Shown here: in pieces, positions 26,753-35,797 of the stretch
Position numbering within the stretch: the first letter of the stretch is position 1
Layout: every line of letters begins with the position of its first letter
Origin: Atlantibacter sp. RC6
GTDB taxonomy: Bacteria > Pseudomonadota > Gammaproteobacteria > Enterobacterales > Enterobacteriaceae
NCBI RefSeq assembly: GCF_014193285.1
Contig: NZ_JACHZE010000001.1
Span: forward strand, 806,001 to 870,000
Direction of reading: 5' to 3'
Length of the DNA stretch: 64,000 nucleotides
Position numbers and translations under genes: made by a program
The notes under the pieces: model-generated
Database searches by the model: none
What the model saw: the letters and a program-made list of their open reading frames with translations, nothing else
Told to the model about the DNA's origin: nothing

Positions 26753-28951
26753 ATGATTGCCAACCGCCGTACCCGCTGGGTGCTGAACCCCGTGCTGCTT
26801 GCCATGCTCTCTACCCCTGCTCTCGCTGCTGATACCCAGGACGATACCCTGGTGGTGTCCGCTAACCGCGCGCACCGCAGCGCCACCGATATGGCGCAAA
26901 CCACCTGGGTGATTGAAAAGCAGGAAATCGAACAGCAGATGCAGGGCGGCAAAGAGATCAAAGAGATCCTCGCTCAGCTCATTCCGGGGATGGACGTCAG
27001 CAGCCAGGGGCGCACCAACTACGGCATGAATATGCGTGGCCGTTCGATGATGGTGATGGTAGACGGCGTGCGCCTCAATTCATCCCGTACCGACAGCCGC
27101 CAGTTGGATGCCATCGATCCGTTTAATATTGAGCGAATCGAGGTCATCTCTGGCGCAACGTCGCTGTACGGCGGCGGCAGTACCGGCGGGTTGATTAATA
27201 TCGTAACCAAAAAAGGCCAGCCGGAGCAGGAAGTGGAACTGCAACTGGGCGGTAAAAGCGGTTTTAACAGCCATAACGACCACGATGAAAACGTCGCGGC
27301 GGCAGTAAGCGGCGGTAACGATAACGCATCGGGCCGCATGTCGGTTTCGTATCAGCGTTTTGGCGGCTGGTATGACGGTAACGGCGATGAAGTCATTATC
27401 GATAATACCCAGACTGGCTTACAGTATTCTGACCGTCTTGACGTCATGGGTACCGGGACGATCAATATCAGTGATACCCAGCAGCTCCAGCTCACCACGC
27501 AGTACTACAAAAGCCAGGCGGATGGCGATCACGGTCTGTATCTGGGCCGTAACTTCTCTGCCGTTACCGGCCAGGGCAATGCCTATAACGCCAGCAATCT
27601 CGATTCCGATCGTATCCCGGCCACTGAACGTCACTTAATTAACCTGCAATATTCCAACACCGATTTTTGGGGTCAGGACCTGGTAGCGCAGATTTATTAC
27701 CGTGATGAATCGCTGACCTTTTATCCGTTCCCGACGCTGGGCCGTACCGGCGTCACCAGCATTGGCGCCTCCCAGCAGAAAACCGATTTTTATGGCGGCA
27801 AGCTGACGCTCAACAGCACGCTGTTTGATAGCCTGAACCTGACTTACGGCGTGGATGCTGAACATGAAGCTTTCGACGCCAACCAGCAGTTCTTCGACCT
27901 GGCGAAAGCCCAGCAGTCCGGCGGGATGACGCTGGATAACAGCTACAACGTGGGGCGCTACCCGAGCTACAGCATCACCAACCTCGCGCCGTTCCTGCAA
28001 ACCAGCTATGACATTAACGACATCTTTACCCTGAGCGGCGGCGTACGCTACCAACACACTGAAAACAAAGTGGATGATTTCGTCGGCTACGCCCAGCAGC
28101 AGGCGATTGCCACTGGCGCGGCAACCTCCGCCGACGCAGTGCCAGGCGGCAAAACCGATTACAACAACTTCCTGTTTAACGCCGGTCTGCTGGCGCACCT
28201 GACCGAACGCCAGCAAACCTGGTTTAACTTCTCCCAGGGTTTTGAAATCCCGGATCTGGCGAAGTATTACGGTTCCGGCACATACCGTCTGAACAACGGT
28301 CACTACCAGTTGCTGAACAGCGTTAACGTTAACGACTCCACGCTGGACGGCATCAAAGTGAACGCCTATGAGCTTGGCTGGCGCTATACCGGGGATAATC
28401 TGCGTACCCAGTTGGCGGCCTACTATTCTCTGTCTGACAAAACGATTTCCATCAACAAAACTGATATGACCATTAATCTCGACGATGACAAACGTCGTAT
28501 TTACGGTCTTGAAGGCGCAGTGGATTACTTCTTTGCCGACAGCGACTGGAGCACCGGCGCGACCTTTAACGTGATCAAGTCGGAAACCAAACAGGACGGC
28601 AAGTGGGAAAAACTCACTGTTGACGCCGCCAGCCCGTCTAAAGCCACCGCGTATGTGGGCTGGGCACCGGGTGACTGGAGCCTGCGCGTGCAGACCCAGC
28701 AAACCTTCGACCTGACCGACAGCGCCGGGAAGAAAATCGACGGTTATAACACCATTGATTTGCTGAGCAGCTATAACCTGCCGGTGGGTAAAGTGAGCTT
28801 CAGCGTCGAGAACCTGCTGGACGAAGACTACACCACCACCTGGGGGCAGCGCGCACCGGGGCTGTACAGCCCAACTTACGGTGCTGCCGATCTGTACACC
28901 TATAAGGGTCGCGGACGGACGTTTGGCGTAAATTACTCGGTACTGTTCTAA
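26753..28951 (+). CDS. iutA: TonB-dependent ferric aerobactin receptor IutA (or close homologue)
   Basis: A 732-residue outer-membrane receptor. A signal peptide (1-25, ALA cleavage) is followed by a TonB box (DDTLVVSANR), a plug domain (to about 160; GGKEIKEILAQLIPGMDVSS and TSLYGGGSTGGLINIVTKKG) and a 22-strand barrel ending in GRTFGVNYSVLF with terminal Phe. It matches E. coli IutA along the whole length, including many barrel segments. IutA takes up ferric hydroxamate-citrate siderophores, chiefly aerobactin. No iucABCD synthesis genes are beside it, so it probably uses siderophores from elsewhere. Confidence 0.88.
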   Translation: MIANRRTRWVLNPVLLAMLSTPALAADTQDDTLVVSANRAHRSATDMAQTTWVIEKQEIEQQMQGGKEIKEILAQLIPGMDVSSQGRTNYGMNMRGRSMMVMVDGVRLNSSRTDSRQLDAIDPFNIERIEVISGATSLYGGGSTGGLINIVTKKGQPEQEVELQLGGKSGFNSHNDHDENVAAAVSGGNDNASGRMSVSYQRFGGWYDGNGDEVIIDNTQTGLQYSDRLDVMGTGTINISDTQQLQLTTQYYKSQADGDHGLYLGRNFSAVTGQGNAYNASNLDSDRIPATERHLINLQYSNTDFWGQDLVAQIYYRDESLTFYPFPTLGRTGVTSIGASQQKTDFYGGKLTLNSTLFDSLNLTYGVDAEHEAFDANQQFFDLAKAQQSGGMTLDNSYNVGRYPSYSITNLAPFLQTSYDINDIFTLSGGVRYQHTENKVDDFVGYAQQQAIATGAATSADAVPGGKTDYNNFLFNAGLLAHLTERQQTWFNFSQGFEIPDLAKYYGSGTYRLNNGHYQLLNSVNVNDSTLDGIKVNAYELGWRYTGDNLRTQLAAYYSLSDKTISINKTDMTINLDDDKRRIYGLEGAVDYFFADSDWSTGATFNVIKSETKQDGKWEKLTVDAASPSKATAYVGWAPGDWSLRVQTQQTFDLTDSAGKKIDGYNTIDLLSSYNLPVGKVSFSVENLLDEDYTTTWGQRAPGLYSPTYGAADLYTYKGRGRTFGVNYSVLF

Positions 28952-28959
28952 AACCCAAA

Positions 28960-28977
28960 GGGAGCCGCAAGGCTCCC
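28960..28977. terminator. Hairpin between convergent iutA and sorC-type genes
   Basis: Perfect 7-bp stem GGGAGCC/GGCTCCC with a GCAA loop, nine bases after the receptor stop. It has no T run on the plus side and only a short one on the minus side, so terminator strength is uncertain. Confidence 0.6.
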
Positions 28978-28995
28978 TGGTGTTAAGCGCAGCGC

Positions 28996-29958
28996 TTACT
29001 GCGTCATACTCAAAATCGTGCGGATATTGCGCGCGCTGGTGGCAATAATATCAATCGCCCCGGTGCGCAAAGCGCCCATAATCGACATCGCCTTGGTGTT
29101 CTCCGACGCAATCGCAATCACGCAGGGGATCTGGCGCAGCTCTTCCACGCTCAGGCCGATAACCCGGTCGTCCATTACGGTATTAACGTGTTTTCCCTGG
29201 GCGTTGAAGAAGTCATATCCCGCGATATCCCCGGTCACGCCCTGGTGCAGGCTGGCGTCGTTAATCTCCTGGGGAGTGAACCAGCCCAGCTTGACCATAT
29301 AGCTGTTCTCGTTCATATCGCCGATGCCCACCAGCGCAATGTCCGCCTTGCGGGCGCGATCGAGGGTCTCTTTAATGGTGCCGTTGCGCATCAGCGCGGC
29401 TTTCAGTTCCGGGTTTTCCACATAGGCGGGCGCGTACAGCGACTCGCTGCTGCCGCCGAATTTTTTCGCCAGCAGGCGGCTGATGTGGTCAGCGTTAATC
29501 ACGTCACCGGTACGGTGCGTGCCGCCGATCCCGCAAATAAAGCGGCAATCTTTGGCCTGAATCGGGCTGGTATATTCCGCCACCGCCGCCACATTGCGGC
29601 CCTGGCCGACGGTCACCACCATATTGTCACGCAGGTTATTAGCAAGATAACCGGATACCAGGGCAGCCACCTGGCGACGCTGTTCGTCTTCATCATTATG
29701 GTCGAGGGCGATTAACGCGCGGCTTATCGGGAAGCGCTCCTGCATTTGCTTTTCAAGCTGGGTGCTGAACACCGGATGGTAGCGAACATTGATTTCAACA
29801 ATGCCCTCTTCTTTGGCGCGCTTAAGCAGGCGTCCAACTTTGATGCGGGAAAAACCAAAACGATTGGCGATCTCTTCCTGAGTCACCTCATCGCAGTAGT
29901 AGGCAATAGCGATCTCGGTGAGTAGTTCAAAATCCTGGCTCTGGCTGGATTTGTCCAT
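28996..29958 (-). CDS. SorC/DeoR-family sugar-responsive transcriptional regulator
   Basis: A 320-residue regulator with an N-terminal helix-turn-helix (EEIANRFGFSRIKVGRLLKRA, about 30-50 of the protein) and a C-terminal SorC sugar-phosphate binding domain (CRFICGIGGTHRTGD, ALVGIGDM, VIGLSVEELRQIPCVIAIA). It is downstream of the sugar-acid operon on the same strand, separated by a hairpin. It is the likely regulator of both operon halves, with the effector probably a sugar phosphate of the pathway. Start 29958 (GGAG about 12 bases ahead) is preferred; ATG 29976 is an alternative. Confidence 0.85.
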   Translation of the reverse strand: MDKSSQSQDFELLTEIAIAYYCDEVTQEEIANRFGFSRIKVGRLLKRAKEEGIVEINVRYHPVFSTQLEKQMQERFPISRALIALDHNDEDEQRRQVAALVSGYLANNLRDNMVVTVGQGRNVAAVAEYTSPIQAKDCRFICGIGGTHRTGDVINADHISRLLAKKFGGSSESLYAPAYVENPELKAALMRNGTIKETLDRARKADIALVGIGDMNENSYMVKLGWFTPQEINDASLHQGVTGDIAGYDFFNAQGKHVNTVMDDRVIGLSVEELRQIPCVIAIASENTKAMSIMGALRTGAIDIIATSARNIRTILSMTQ

Positions 29959-30050
29959 GCGAGGCGCGTTCTCCATTGAGGGGGAAGTGATTAATTCTCT
30001 TACGATAGCCGCAAATTGTACCAAATCTAAAACATTATGCCGAAAACTAT

Positions 30051-30077
30051 GCTCTGCCGCGCAAATTGCGGCAGAGC
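30051..30077 (-). terminator. Strong hairpin between apnO-type gene and sorC-type regulator
   Basis: Perfect 10-bp inverted repeat GCTCTGCCGC/GCGGCAGAGC (30051-30060 and 30068-30077) with a seven-base loop, directly after the oxidoreductase stop codon. The minus-strand tail is only weakly T-rich (ATAGTTTTCGG). It could end the operon or limit read-through into the regulator. Confidence 0.6.
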
Positions 30078-30084
30078 CTGTTGA

Positions 30085-30942
30085 TTAACGCTTGATGCTA
30101 TCGATTTTCAGCATCCGGGCAATCACTTTATCCAGTTCCTGCTCTTCAAAGATCACTTTCCAGTCCGGCTTAACGATTTTCTCACGGCCATACTCCATGG
30201 CGATCATGCAGGCGTCGGAGAACGGGTTGGTGGCGCGGAACGCCACGGCCAGGGCAATCTGGATATGGCCATACAGCATCGCTTTCGCCGCCTCTTCCGG
30301 CACGCCGCTGTGCTTGACGGTTTCATCCAGCGCTTCTTTCATAAACGCGCCGACCATGCAGGCCACGGTTTCCACCAGCGTCGGTTCCAGGTACGCCAGC
30401 TGTTTCACCGTCACCCAGTGCACCTGCTCTACCGGGCCGTACATGCAGCTGATCACCTTGCTCAGTTCGGCTTTTTGCGCGTCGCTGCCGGTTTCATAAG
30501 AGGCCGCCACGTGTTGCACCGCCGCCACGCCGCCAAACGCATCGGCGTGCTCTTCTTTGGTGTAACGCTGGAGGAACACCGAGGGATGGCACGGGTGCGC
30601 CACCGCGTACTCAATGCCGTCGCGCTGGGCGATGAGATTTGCGTAGGCCGCCGCCGGGTCGAGGGTCAGCAGTACCGCGCCGGGTTTCATCTGCGGTACC
30701 ACAGCTTCAGACACTTTACCCAGCACAATATCCGGCACCGCCAGGATCACCACATCGCTCACCGGCACCACAGACTGCGCGTCGGACAGCTCGCGACCCT
30801 TGTCAGTAACCTGTTGCTGCGCGGCAGGCGAGTTTTCGCAATAAAACACGTGATAATCGCTTTTCTGGAAATTCGCCGAAATACGCATCCCCATTTTGCC
30901 GCCCGCACCGATTACGGTAATAGTTTTCAATTCAGTAGACAT
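30085..30942 (-). CDS. apnO: ApnO-like NAD-dependent D-apionate oxidoisomerase
   Basis: A 285-residue oxidoreductase with an N-terminal Rossmann fold (VIGAGGKMGMRIS, about 10-22) and a C-terminal domain like the phosphogluconate dehydrogenase C-terminal family (TVKQLAYLEPTLVETVACMV, about 195-215). This layout, including HPCHPSVF after the nucleotide domain, is that of ApnO, which oxidises and rearranges D-apionate to 3-oxo-isoapionate. The next genes supply the expected later steps, which strengthens the call. Start 30942 follows GGGAG; the first bases overlap the end of the decarboxylase-type gene by 11. The substrate is inferred. Confidence 0.72.
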   Translation of the reverse strand: MSTELKTITVIGAGGKMGMRISANFQKSDYHVFYCENSPAAQQQVTDKGRELSDAQSVVPVSDVVILAVPDIVLGKVSEAVVPQMKPGAVLLTLDPAAAYANLIAQRDGIEYAVAHPCHPSVFLQRYTKEEHADAFGGVAAVQHVAASYETGSDAQKAELSKVISCMYGPVEQVHWVTVKQLAYLEPTLVETVACMVGAFMKEALDETVKHSGVPEEAAKAMLYGHIQIALAVAFRATNPFSDACMIAMEYGREKIVKPDWKVIFEEQELDKVIARMLKIDSIKR

Positions 30943-31777
30943 GATGTGACTCCCTGGATATCGTTGAAGAATGATTGGAGGTTTGTTTATCAAGCAGATA
31001 CTTCATGTTGTGTTCAGTCCAGGCCGCTTCGACGCGGCAGGAACTTTCGCCGTCGCCCTGCCAGGGCAACCAGTGCTCAATAATCTGGTTAATGCCGCGG
31101 GTTTGCGGCTCGATGTGCTGGTAAATCTCGTCGTAGCGCAGCAGGCCTTCGCCGAGCTTCGCGCCCGCAAGAGTAAAGCCCACCCAGCCGTCGCGGCGCG
31201 AGAAAGCAAAATCTTTGACGTGCCAGTTCAGCACGTACGGCGCGGTTTTCGCCACCACGTCCACTGGCGACTCCAGGCTGGCGACACAGTTAGCCGGGTC
31301 GAGGCAAATGCCGACCAGCCCCGAGTTAATCGCTTTCACCAGCGCGATGTTGTCATCGGTGGGCACCTGTTCGTAGGTTTCCAGACAGATTGCCACGCCC
31401 TGGTTTTCAAACGCCGGCAGCACGCTTTCCACGCTGCGCTGGGCTTCACTGAGCGTCGGGCGGTGGTCAGGGCTGTAGATCATGGTGCGCAACAGCGCGC
31501 AATCCAGCTCGCCCGCAATCGCCAGGTAGCGTTGCAGATGCGCAGGCGTCACGCCTTTGGTGCCCAGTTCGAGCGTGATGCCCGCCCGCGCGGCATGTTG
31601 GGCCAGGCGCGCCCGTTCGCTGGATGACCAGTCGGTGATTTGCGGGTAATCGCAAATCTGGAACACCGTCGCGCCAAGCCGCGCGCTGTCGTCGATGGCC
31701 GCAAACAGGCTCATCGGTTTTGGCGCTTTTTCTGACAGTTGCCAGAAATAAGCGTAAGTACTGAGTCCGAGTTTCAT
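30932..31777 (-). CDS. oiaC: OiaC-like 3-oxo-isoapionate decarboxylase (TIM-barrel, AP endonuclease 2 fold)
   Basis: A 281-residue member of the sugar phosphate isomerase/epimerase superfamily. Probable metal ligands are seen in ICLETYEQ (Glu), ICLDPANC (Asp), LNWHVKDF (His) and NQIIEHWLPW (Glu). On sequence alone it could be a hydroxypyruvate isomerase-like enzyme; between ApnO-type and tetrulose kinase genes it fits OiaC, which decarboxylates 3-oxo-isoapionate to L-erythrulose. It overlaps the TPI-like gene by four bases and the apnO start by 11, so the operon is tightly coupled. Confidence 0.68.
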   Translation of the reverse strand: MKLGLSTYAYFWQLSEKAPKPMSLFAAIDDSARLGATVFQICDYPQITDWSSSERARLAQHAARAGITLELGTKGVTPAHLQRYLAIAGELDCALLRTMIYSPDHRPTLSEAQRSVESVLPAFENQGVAICLETYEQVPTDDNIALVKAINSGLVGICLDPANCVASLESPVDVVAKTAPYVLNWHVKDFAFSRRDGWVGFTLAGAKLGEGLLRYDEIYQHIEPQTRGINQIIEHWLPWQGDGESSCRVEAAWTEHNMKYLLDKQTSNHSSTISRESHHVY

Positions 31778-32565
31778 GCGTGCTCCTTATTTTCGGCGTG
31801 GGTTAACAGGGTGTGGGCTTCATCGAGGATCGCCTGCATCGCGGCGGGCTGATGGGCAAAGCGCCCCAGAAACAGCCCGTCGACATGCGGCCACAGCTGG
31901 GTCAGCAGCCCCGGCCCGGCGCTGCCGCCGTAGATGACGCGGTGGTCGCCCGGTAGCGCCAGCAGATGCGCCCGCAGCCCTGCGCACACGGCCTGAATGT
32001 ATTCGGGGGAAGCCGGTTGCGGCGCGCCGATGGCCCACTGCGGCTCCCAGGCAAAAATCAAATCCCCGGTGAGGGCGTGTTGATGCAAAAATTGAATAAT
32101 CTGGTCCGCTTCCTGAATCGCGAAAGCGGTGGCGCTGTCGATGGCCATTTTTTCTGGTTCGCCGATGCAGATCACCGGCGTTAAGCCATTCTCCAGCGCT
32201 AACTGGACTTTGCGGCAAATCACCGCCTCATCCTCATGAAAATGACGGCGACGTTCGGCGTGGCCGATTTCAACAAACTTCCCGCCCATCTCGCTGACCA
32301 TGGCCGCGCTGGTTTCGCCAGTCCACGCGCCGGGTTCGGCAGGCGCGATATTTTGCGCCCCAACCTGCATGGCGGTGCCGTCGAACACGCGCAGCGTGCC
32401 TGCAATCGCCGGCGCCGACGGGAAGGTAAACAGCGTGGCCTGCGGGCAGGCGCTGAGCAACGGATGCTGGCGCACGATGTCCGCCACCTGGCGGCTCCAG
32501 TCGAGAGTTTGCTGATAGCCGAAATACATCTTCAGGCTCACGCCAAGCGTCAGTTTTACTGACAT
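31774..32565 (-). CDS. lerI: LerI-like L-erythrulose-1-phosphate isomerase (triosephosphate isomerase family)
   Basis: A 263-residue TIM-barrel protein of the TPI family with the catalytic triad in place: Lys12 (GVSLKMYFG), His102 (EIGHAERR) and Glu174 (FAWEPQWAIGA). It differs from housekeeping TpiA (SLKMYF for the usual NWKxN, GHAERR for GHSERR), as in the EryH/LerI branch acting on tetrulose phosphates. The likely reaction is L-erythrulose 1-phosphate to D-erythrulose 4-phosphate. It overlaps both neighbours. Confidence 0.74.
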   Translation of the reverse strand: MSVKLTLGVSLKMYFGYQQTLDWSRQVADIVRQHPLLSACPQATLFTFPSAPAIAGTLRVFDGTAMQVGAQNIAPAEPGAWTGETSAAMVSEMGGKFVEIGHAERRRHFHEDEAVICRKVQLALENGLTPVICIGEPEKMAIDSATAFAIQEADQIIQFLHQHALTGDLIFAWEPQWAIGAPQPASPEYIQAVCAGLRAHLLALPGDHRVIYGGSAGPGLLTQLWPHVDGLFLGRFAHQPAAMQAILDEAHTLLTHAENKEHA

Positions 32566-34310
32566 ACCGCCCCCTCTTTTGCGTTATCCGGGACGCAGCT
32601 AAAGCAGTGGCCCACCGCCGTGACGATCATCGCCAGCGAAACCGCGCCAGCGTCGGGCGTGCCCAGACTGCGCTCCGCCAGCGGACGGGCGCGGCCCATT
32701 TTCGGCAGCAGTTGCGCGGTCTCTTTGGCGCACTGCTCGGCGTGGCGGGCAGCGTTATTCCAGGCCTGAGCCAGCGGTAAGCCTTTATTCACCTCTTCAA
32801 GCAGCGCTTCGCTAAACGGCAGCAGCACATCCACCAGGGTTTTATCGCCAGGTTTGGCTTTGCCGAAATGCATCACGCCGTGAGCGGCGTCGTTTACCGC
32901 CCGGGCAACGGCCTGCGCATCCGGGCGCTGTTGATTGCCGATGCCGGTGCCGATGGTATTTAAAATCACACCCCAGATTGCGCCGGAGGTGCCGCCAGCC
33001 TGGTCGGCCCAGGCGTCGGCGGCCTGCTGTAAAACCGTACCTGCGCCAGCGCCCAGCGCCAGGCAGCGATGGGCGCTGTCCCGCGCCGCGCGTACGCCGC
33101 GCTCCATACCGATACCGTGGTCGCCATCCCCGGCGATGGCGTCGATACGGCCTAACTCGTCCACGTTCTGGATCACCACGTCGGCCAGCGCATCCACCAT
33201 CGCGACCACGCGTACGGCGGCGTCACGGGAGGCGTCAGAGGCTTCTGACACCCTGTCCTGCTGGCATTCGCCGCTGTCGCTGGCCTGCCGCGGCTGCGCG
33301 GTAAGCACCGAGCCGCGTTTAAAGGCCGGGCTGTAGGCTGGCGCCAGCCACAGCGCTTCCAGCTCTTCGGTAAACCAGGCGAGAGTCAGCGACAGCCCCG
33401 CCATATCGAAGCTGGTGACGAATTCGCCTACCTGCACATCAGCCAACACCACGCCCTGTTCACTCAAGCGCTGCTGAACGCCGTGCCACACCACGAACAG
33501 CTCTTCATATTTCACCGAGCCGAGGCCGTTAAGGATCGCCCCGACGCGTGCGCCCTTGACGCTAACGCCGGGCGGTAAATCGTTGAGCAACTGTTCCACC
33601 AGCATATCCGCCAGTTGGCTGGCCCCCGGCACCGCCATTTCGCGGATGCCCGGCTCGCCGTGGATACCCATCCCGAAGCCCATCTGTCCTTCCGGCACGG
33701 TAAACAGCGGATGTTCAGCCCCCGGCAAGGTACAGCCGGAAAACGCCACGCCGATGGTGCGGGTGCGATCGTTTGCGCGTTTGGCGATGGCAAGCACCTC
33801 CTGCAACGACGCGCCCTGTTCGGCGGCGGCGGCGGCGGCTTTAAACACCACTAAATCCCCCGCCACGCCGCGGCGTTTTTCAATCTCGTTTTGCCCGGCG
33901 CTGGTGATGTCATCGGTCACGGCGATCAGCTCGCACGGGATGCCTTCGGCAATCAGCCGTTCCCGGGCCAGGCCAAAGTGCAGCACATCGCCCGCGTAGT
34001 TACCGAATGCTAACAGTACGCCCGCGCCGTTATTGGCGGCTTTCGCCACCGAGCAAATCTGCTGGGCCGACGGCGAGGCGAACAGGTTGCCCATCGCCGC
34101 GCCGTGCGCCAGCCCCTGTCCCACCAGCCCGGCGAATGCCGGGTAGTGGCCCGAGCCGCCGCCGATGACAATCGCCACCGTCCCTGGCTGACTTTGGGTA
34201 TTACGAATAACCCCGCCCGGCACCTGCCGCACGATTTCAGCGTTGGCGCTGACGAAGCCAGCCACCATCTCTTTGGCGAATTCGGAGGGATTATTAAATA
34301 GCCATGTCAT
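32556..34310 (-). CDS. lerK: LerK-like L-erythrulose kinase (fused DhaK-DhaL, ATP-dependent)
   Basis: A 584-residue single-chain kinase. The N-terminal DhaK domain (about 1-330) has IGGGSGHYPAFAGLVG and the histidine region GAEHPLFTVPEGQMGFGMGIHGEPG that binds the keto substrate covalently. The C-terminal DhaL domain (about 365-575) has the ATP/Mg motif IDAIAGDGDHGIGM and GGTSGAIWG. This fused, ATP-using form includes dihydroxyacetone kinases and tetrulose kinases; operon partners favour L-erythrulose. It overlaps the isomerase gene by ten bases and starts one base after the transporter stop. Confidence 0.76.
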   Translation of the reverse strand: MTWLFNNPSEFAKEMVAGFVSANAEIVRQVPGGVIRNTQSQPGTVAIVIGGGSGHYPAFAGLVGQGLAHGAAMGNLFASPSAQQICSVAKAANNGAGVLLAFGNYAGDVLHFGLARERLIAEGIPCELIAVTDDITSAGQNEIEKRRGVAGDLVVFKAAAAAAEQGASLQEVLAIAKRANDRTRTIGVAFSGCTLPGAEHPLFTVPEGQMGFGMGIHGEPGIREMAVPGASQLADMLVEQLLNDLPPGVSVKGARVGAILNGLGSVKYEELFVVWHGVQQRLSEQGVVLADVQVGEFVTSFDMAGLSLTLAWFTEELEALWLAPAYSPAFKRGSVLTAQPRQASDSGECQQDRVSEASDASRDAAVRVVAMVDALADVVIQNVDELGRIDAIAGDGDHGIGMERGVRAARDSAHRCLALGAGAGTVLQQAADAWADQAGGTSGAIWGVILNTIGTGIGNQQRPDAQAVARAVNDAAHGVMHFGKAKPGDKTLVDVLLPFSEALLEEVNKGLPLAQAWNNAARHAEQCAKETAQLLPKMGRARPLAERSLGTPDAGAVSLAMIVTAVGHCFSCVPDNAKEGAVCQ

Positions 34311-34311
34311 A

Positions 34312-35667
34312 TTAGTGCTCTCCTGCTCGTTTCATCTTCACATCAGCGGCGGGTTTGCTGTGGGGAATGCGGCTTAACACCAACATCATAATGGCCGACA
34401 GCAGCATAAATCCGCCGACTACCATCATCGGCACCAGATAACTGTGCGTGGCGTCATGCAGCGCGCCGGTAATGTAGCCCGCCGAGAACCCGGCCACGTT
34501 GCCGAGGGTATTGATTAACGCCACCGCCGCTGCCGCAGAGGCACCCGACAGGAACTGGGTCGGTAAGGTCCAGAAGTTCGGCAGAGCCGCGAAGATAGCG
34601 CTGGCGGTTAATGAGATCACCACCATGGTGGCTAACGGCGTTTCCATATACAGCGCGGTAGGCACGGAGATCGCGCCGACCAGGGCGGGAATGGCGATAT
34701 GCCAGGTTTTGCAGCCGCGACGCGAGACATCACGCGACCAGAAGAACATCACGATAGCTGCCACCAGGTACGGCGCGCCGGTGATCAACCCTTTCTGCAT
34801 CACGCCGAAGGTGACGTTAAACTGGCTCTGGAAGCCGCCGATGATGGTCGGCAGGAAGAACGCCAGCGCATACAGGCCGTACACGAAGCCGAAGTAGATC
34901 AGGCACAGCACCCAGACGCGGGCGTTGGACATCGCCGAGCGCAGGCTGTGGTTAGCGGCGCTGGATTTCTGGGCGTCTTCACGCGCCAGCTCGCTGTTAA
35001 GCCACGCTTTCTCCTGCGACGTCAGCCATTTGGCGTCGTTCGGCTTATCGATCAGATAGAACCAGGCGATGATGCCCACCACAATCGCCGGCACCGACAC
35101 GCCAAGGAACATCACGCGCCAGCCTTCCAGCCCGAACAGACCGTGCTGATTGATAAACCAGGCCGCCAGCGGCGCGCCGAACACCACAGTCAGCGGCTGC
35201 GCCAGATAAAACAGCGCCAGAATTTTGCTGCGGTGACGCGCCGGAACCCAGGCGCTTAAGAAGAAGATCGCCCCGGGGAAGAAGCCCGCTTCCGCCACGC
35301 CGAGCAGCAGGCGCAGGATATACAGCCCTTCGACATTACTCACCCAGGTAAATAACAGTGAAACAATACCCCAGGAAACCATGATACGCGCCAGCCAGCG
35401 ACGCGCGCCGTAGCGGTGCAGCGCCAGGTTGCTGGGCACTTCCAGCAGGATATAGCCGATAAAGAAAATCCCGGAGGCCAGGCCGAACTGCGCGACCTGG
35501 ATGCCCAGGTCATCCATCATGCCGTTAGGGCCCGCAAAGGAGATGGCCGTCCTGTCGAGGAAGTTAATAAAGAACATCAGAGCAACAAATGGCACAAGAC
35601 GAATCGAGATCTTACGAATGGCTGACTTTTCTACATCAGTCGCGACGTTTTGATGAGTGCTGGTCAC
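34312..35667 (-). CDS. MFS transporter, anion:cation symporter family (probable sugar-acid importer)
   Basis: A 451-residue inner-membrane protein with about 12 membrane segments. RLVPFVALMFFINFLDR at the first helix and LLLGVAEAGFFPGAIFFLSAWVP are typical of the ACS family, whose members carry organic and sugar acids with protons. First gene of the minus-strand operon, so it is the likely entry route for the acid (apionate or a relative) metabolised by the following enzymes. GGAGAG precedes the start. Expressed from the divergent region containing five repeated palindromes. Confidence 0.85.
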   Translation of the reverse strand: MTSTHQNVATDVEKSAIRKISIRLVPFVALMFFINFLDRTAISFAGPNGMMDDLGIQVAQFGLASGIFFIGYILLEVPSNLALHRYGARRWLARIMVSWGIVSLLFTWVSNVEGLYILRLLLGVAEAGFFPGAIFFLSAWVPARHRSKILALFYLAQPLTVVFGAPLAAWFINQHGLFGLEGWRVMFLGVSVPAIVVGIIAWFYLIDKPNDAKWLTSQEKAWLNSELAREDAQKSSAANHSLRSAMSNARVWVLCLIYFGFVYGLYALAFFLPTIIGGFQSQFNVTFGVMQKGLITGAPYLVAAIVMFFWSRDVSRRGCKTWHIAIPALVGAISVPTALYMETPLATMVVISLTASAIFAALPNFWTLPTQFLSGASAAAAVALINTLGNVAGFSAGYITGALHDATHSYLVPMMVVGGFMLLSAIMMLVLSRIPHSKPAADVKMKRAGEH

Positions 35668-35797
35668 AGTGTCTCTCCTTCCGGGTAAATCGGGTTACCG
35701 GTGGGATCAGAGGAATAAAGGTGTTGTCTATAAACCGCGATTATGGATAAGCCCCGTTCCATACCTAATGTCGTTTCCTATTCACATTTTCGCTACA

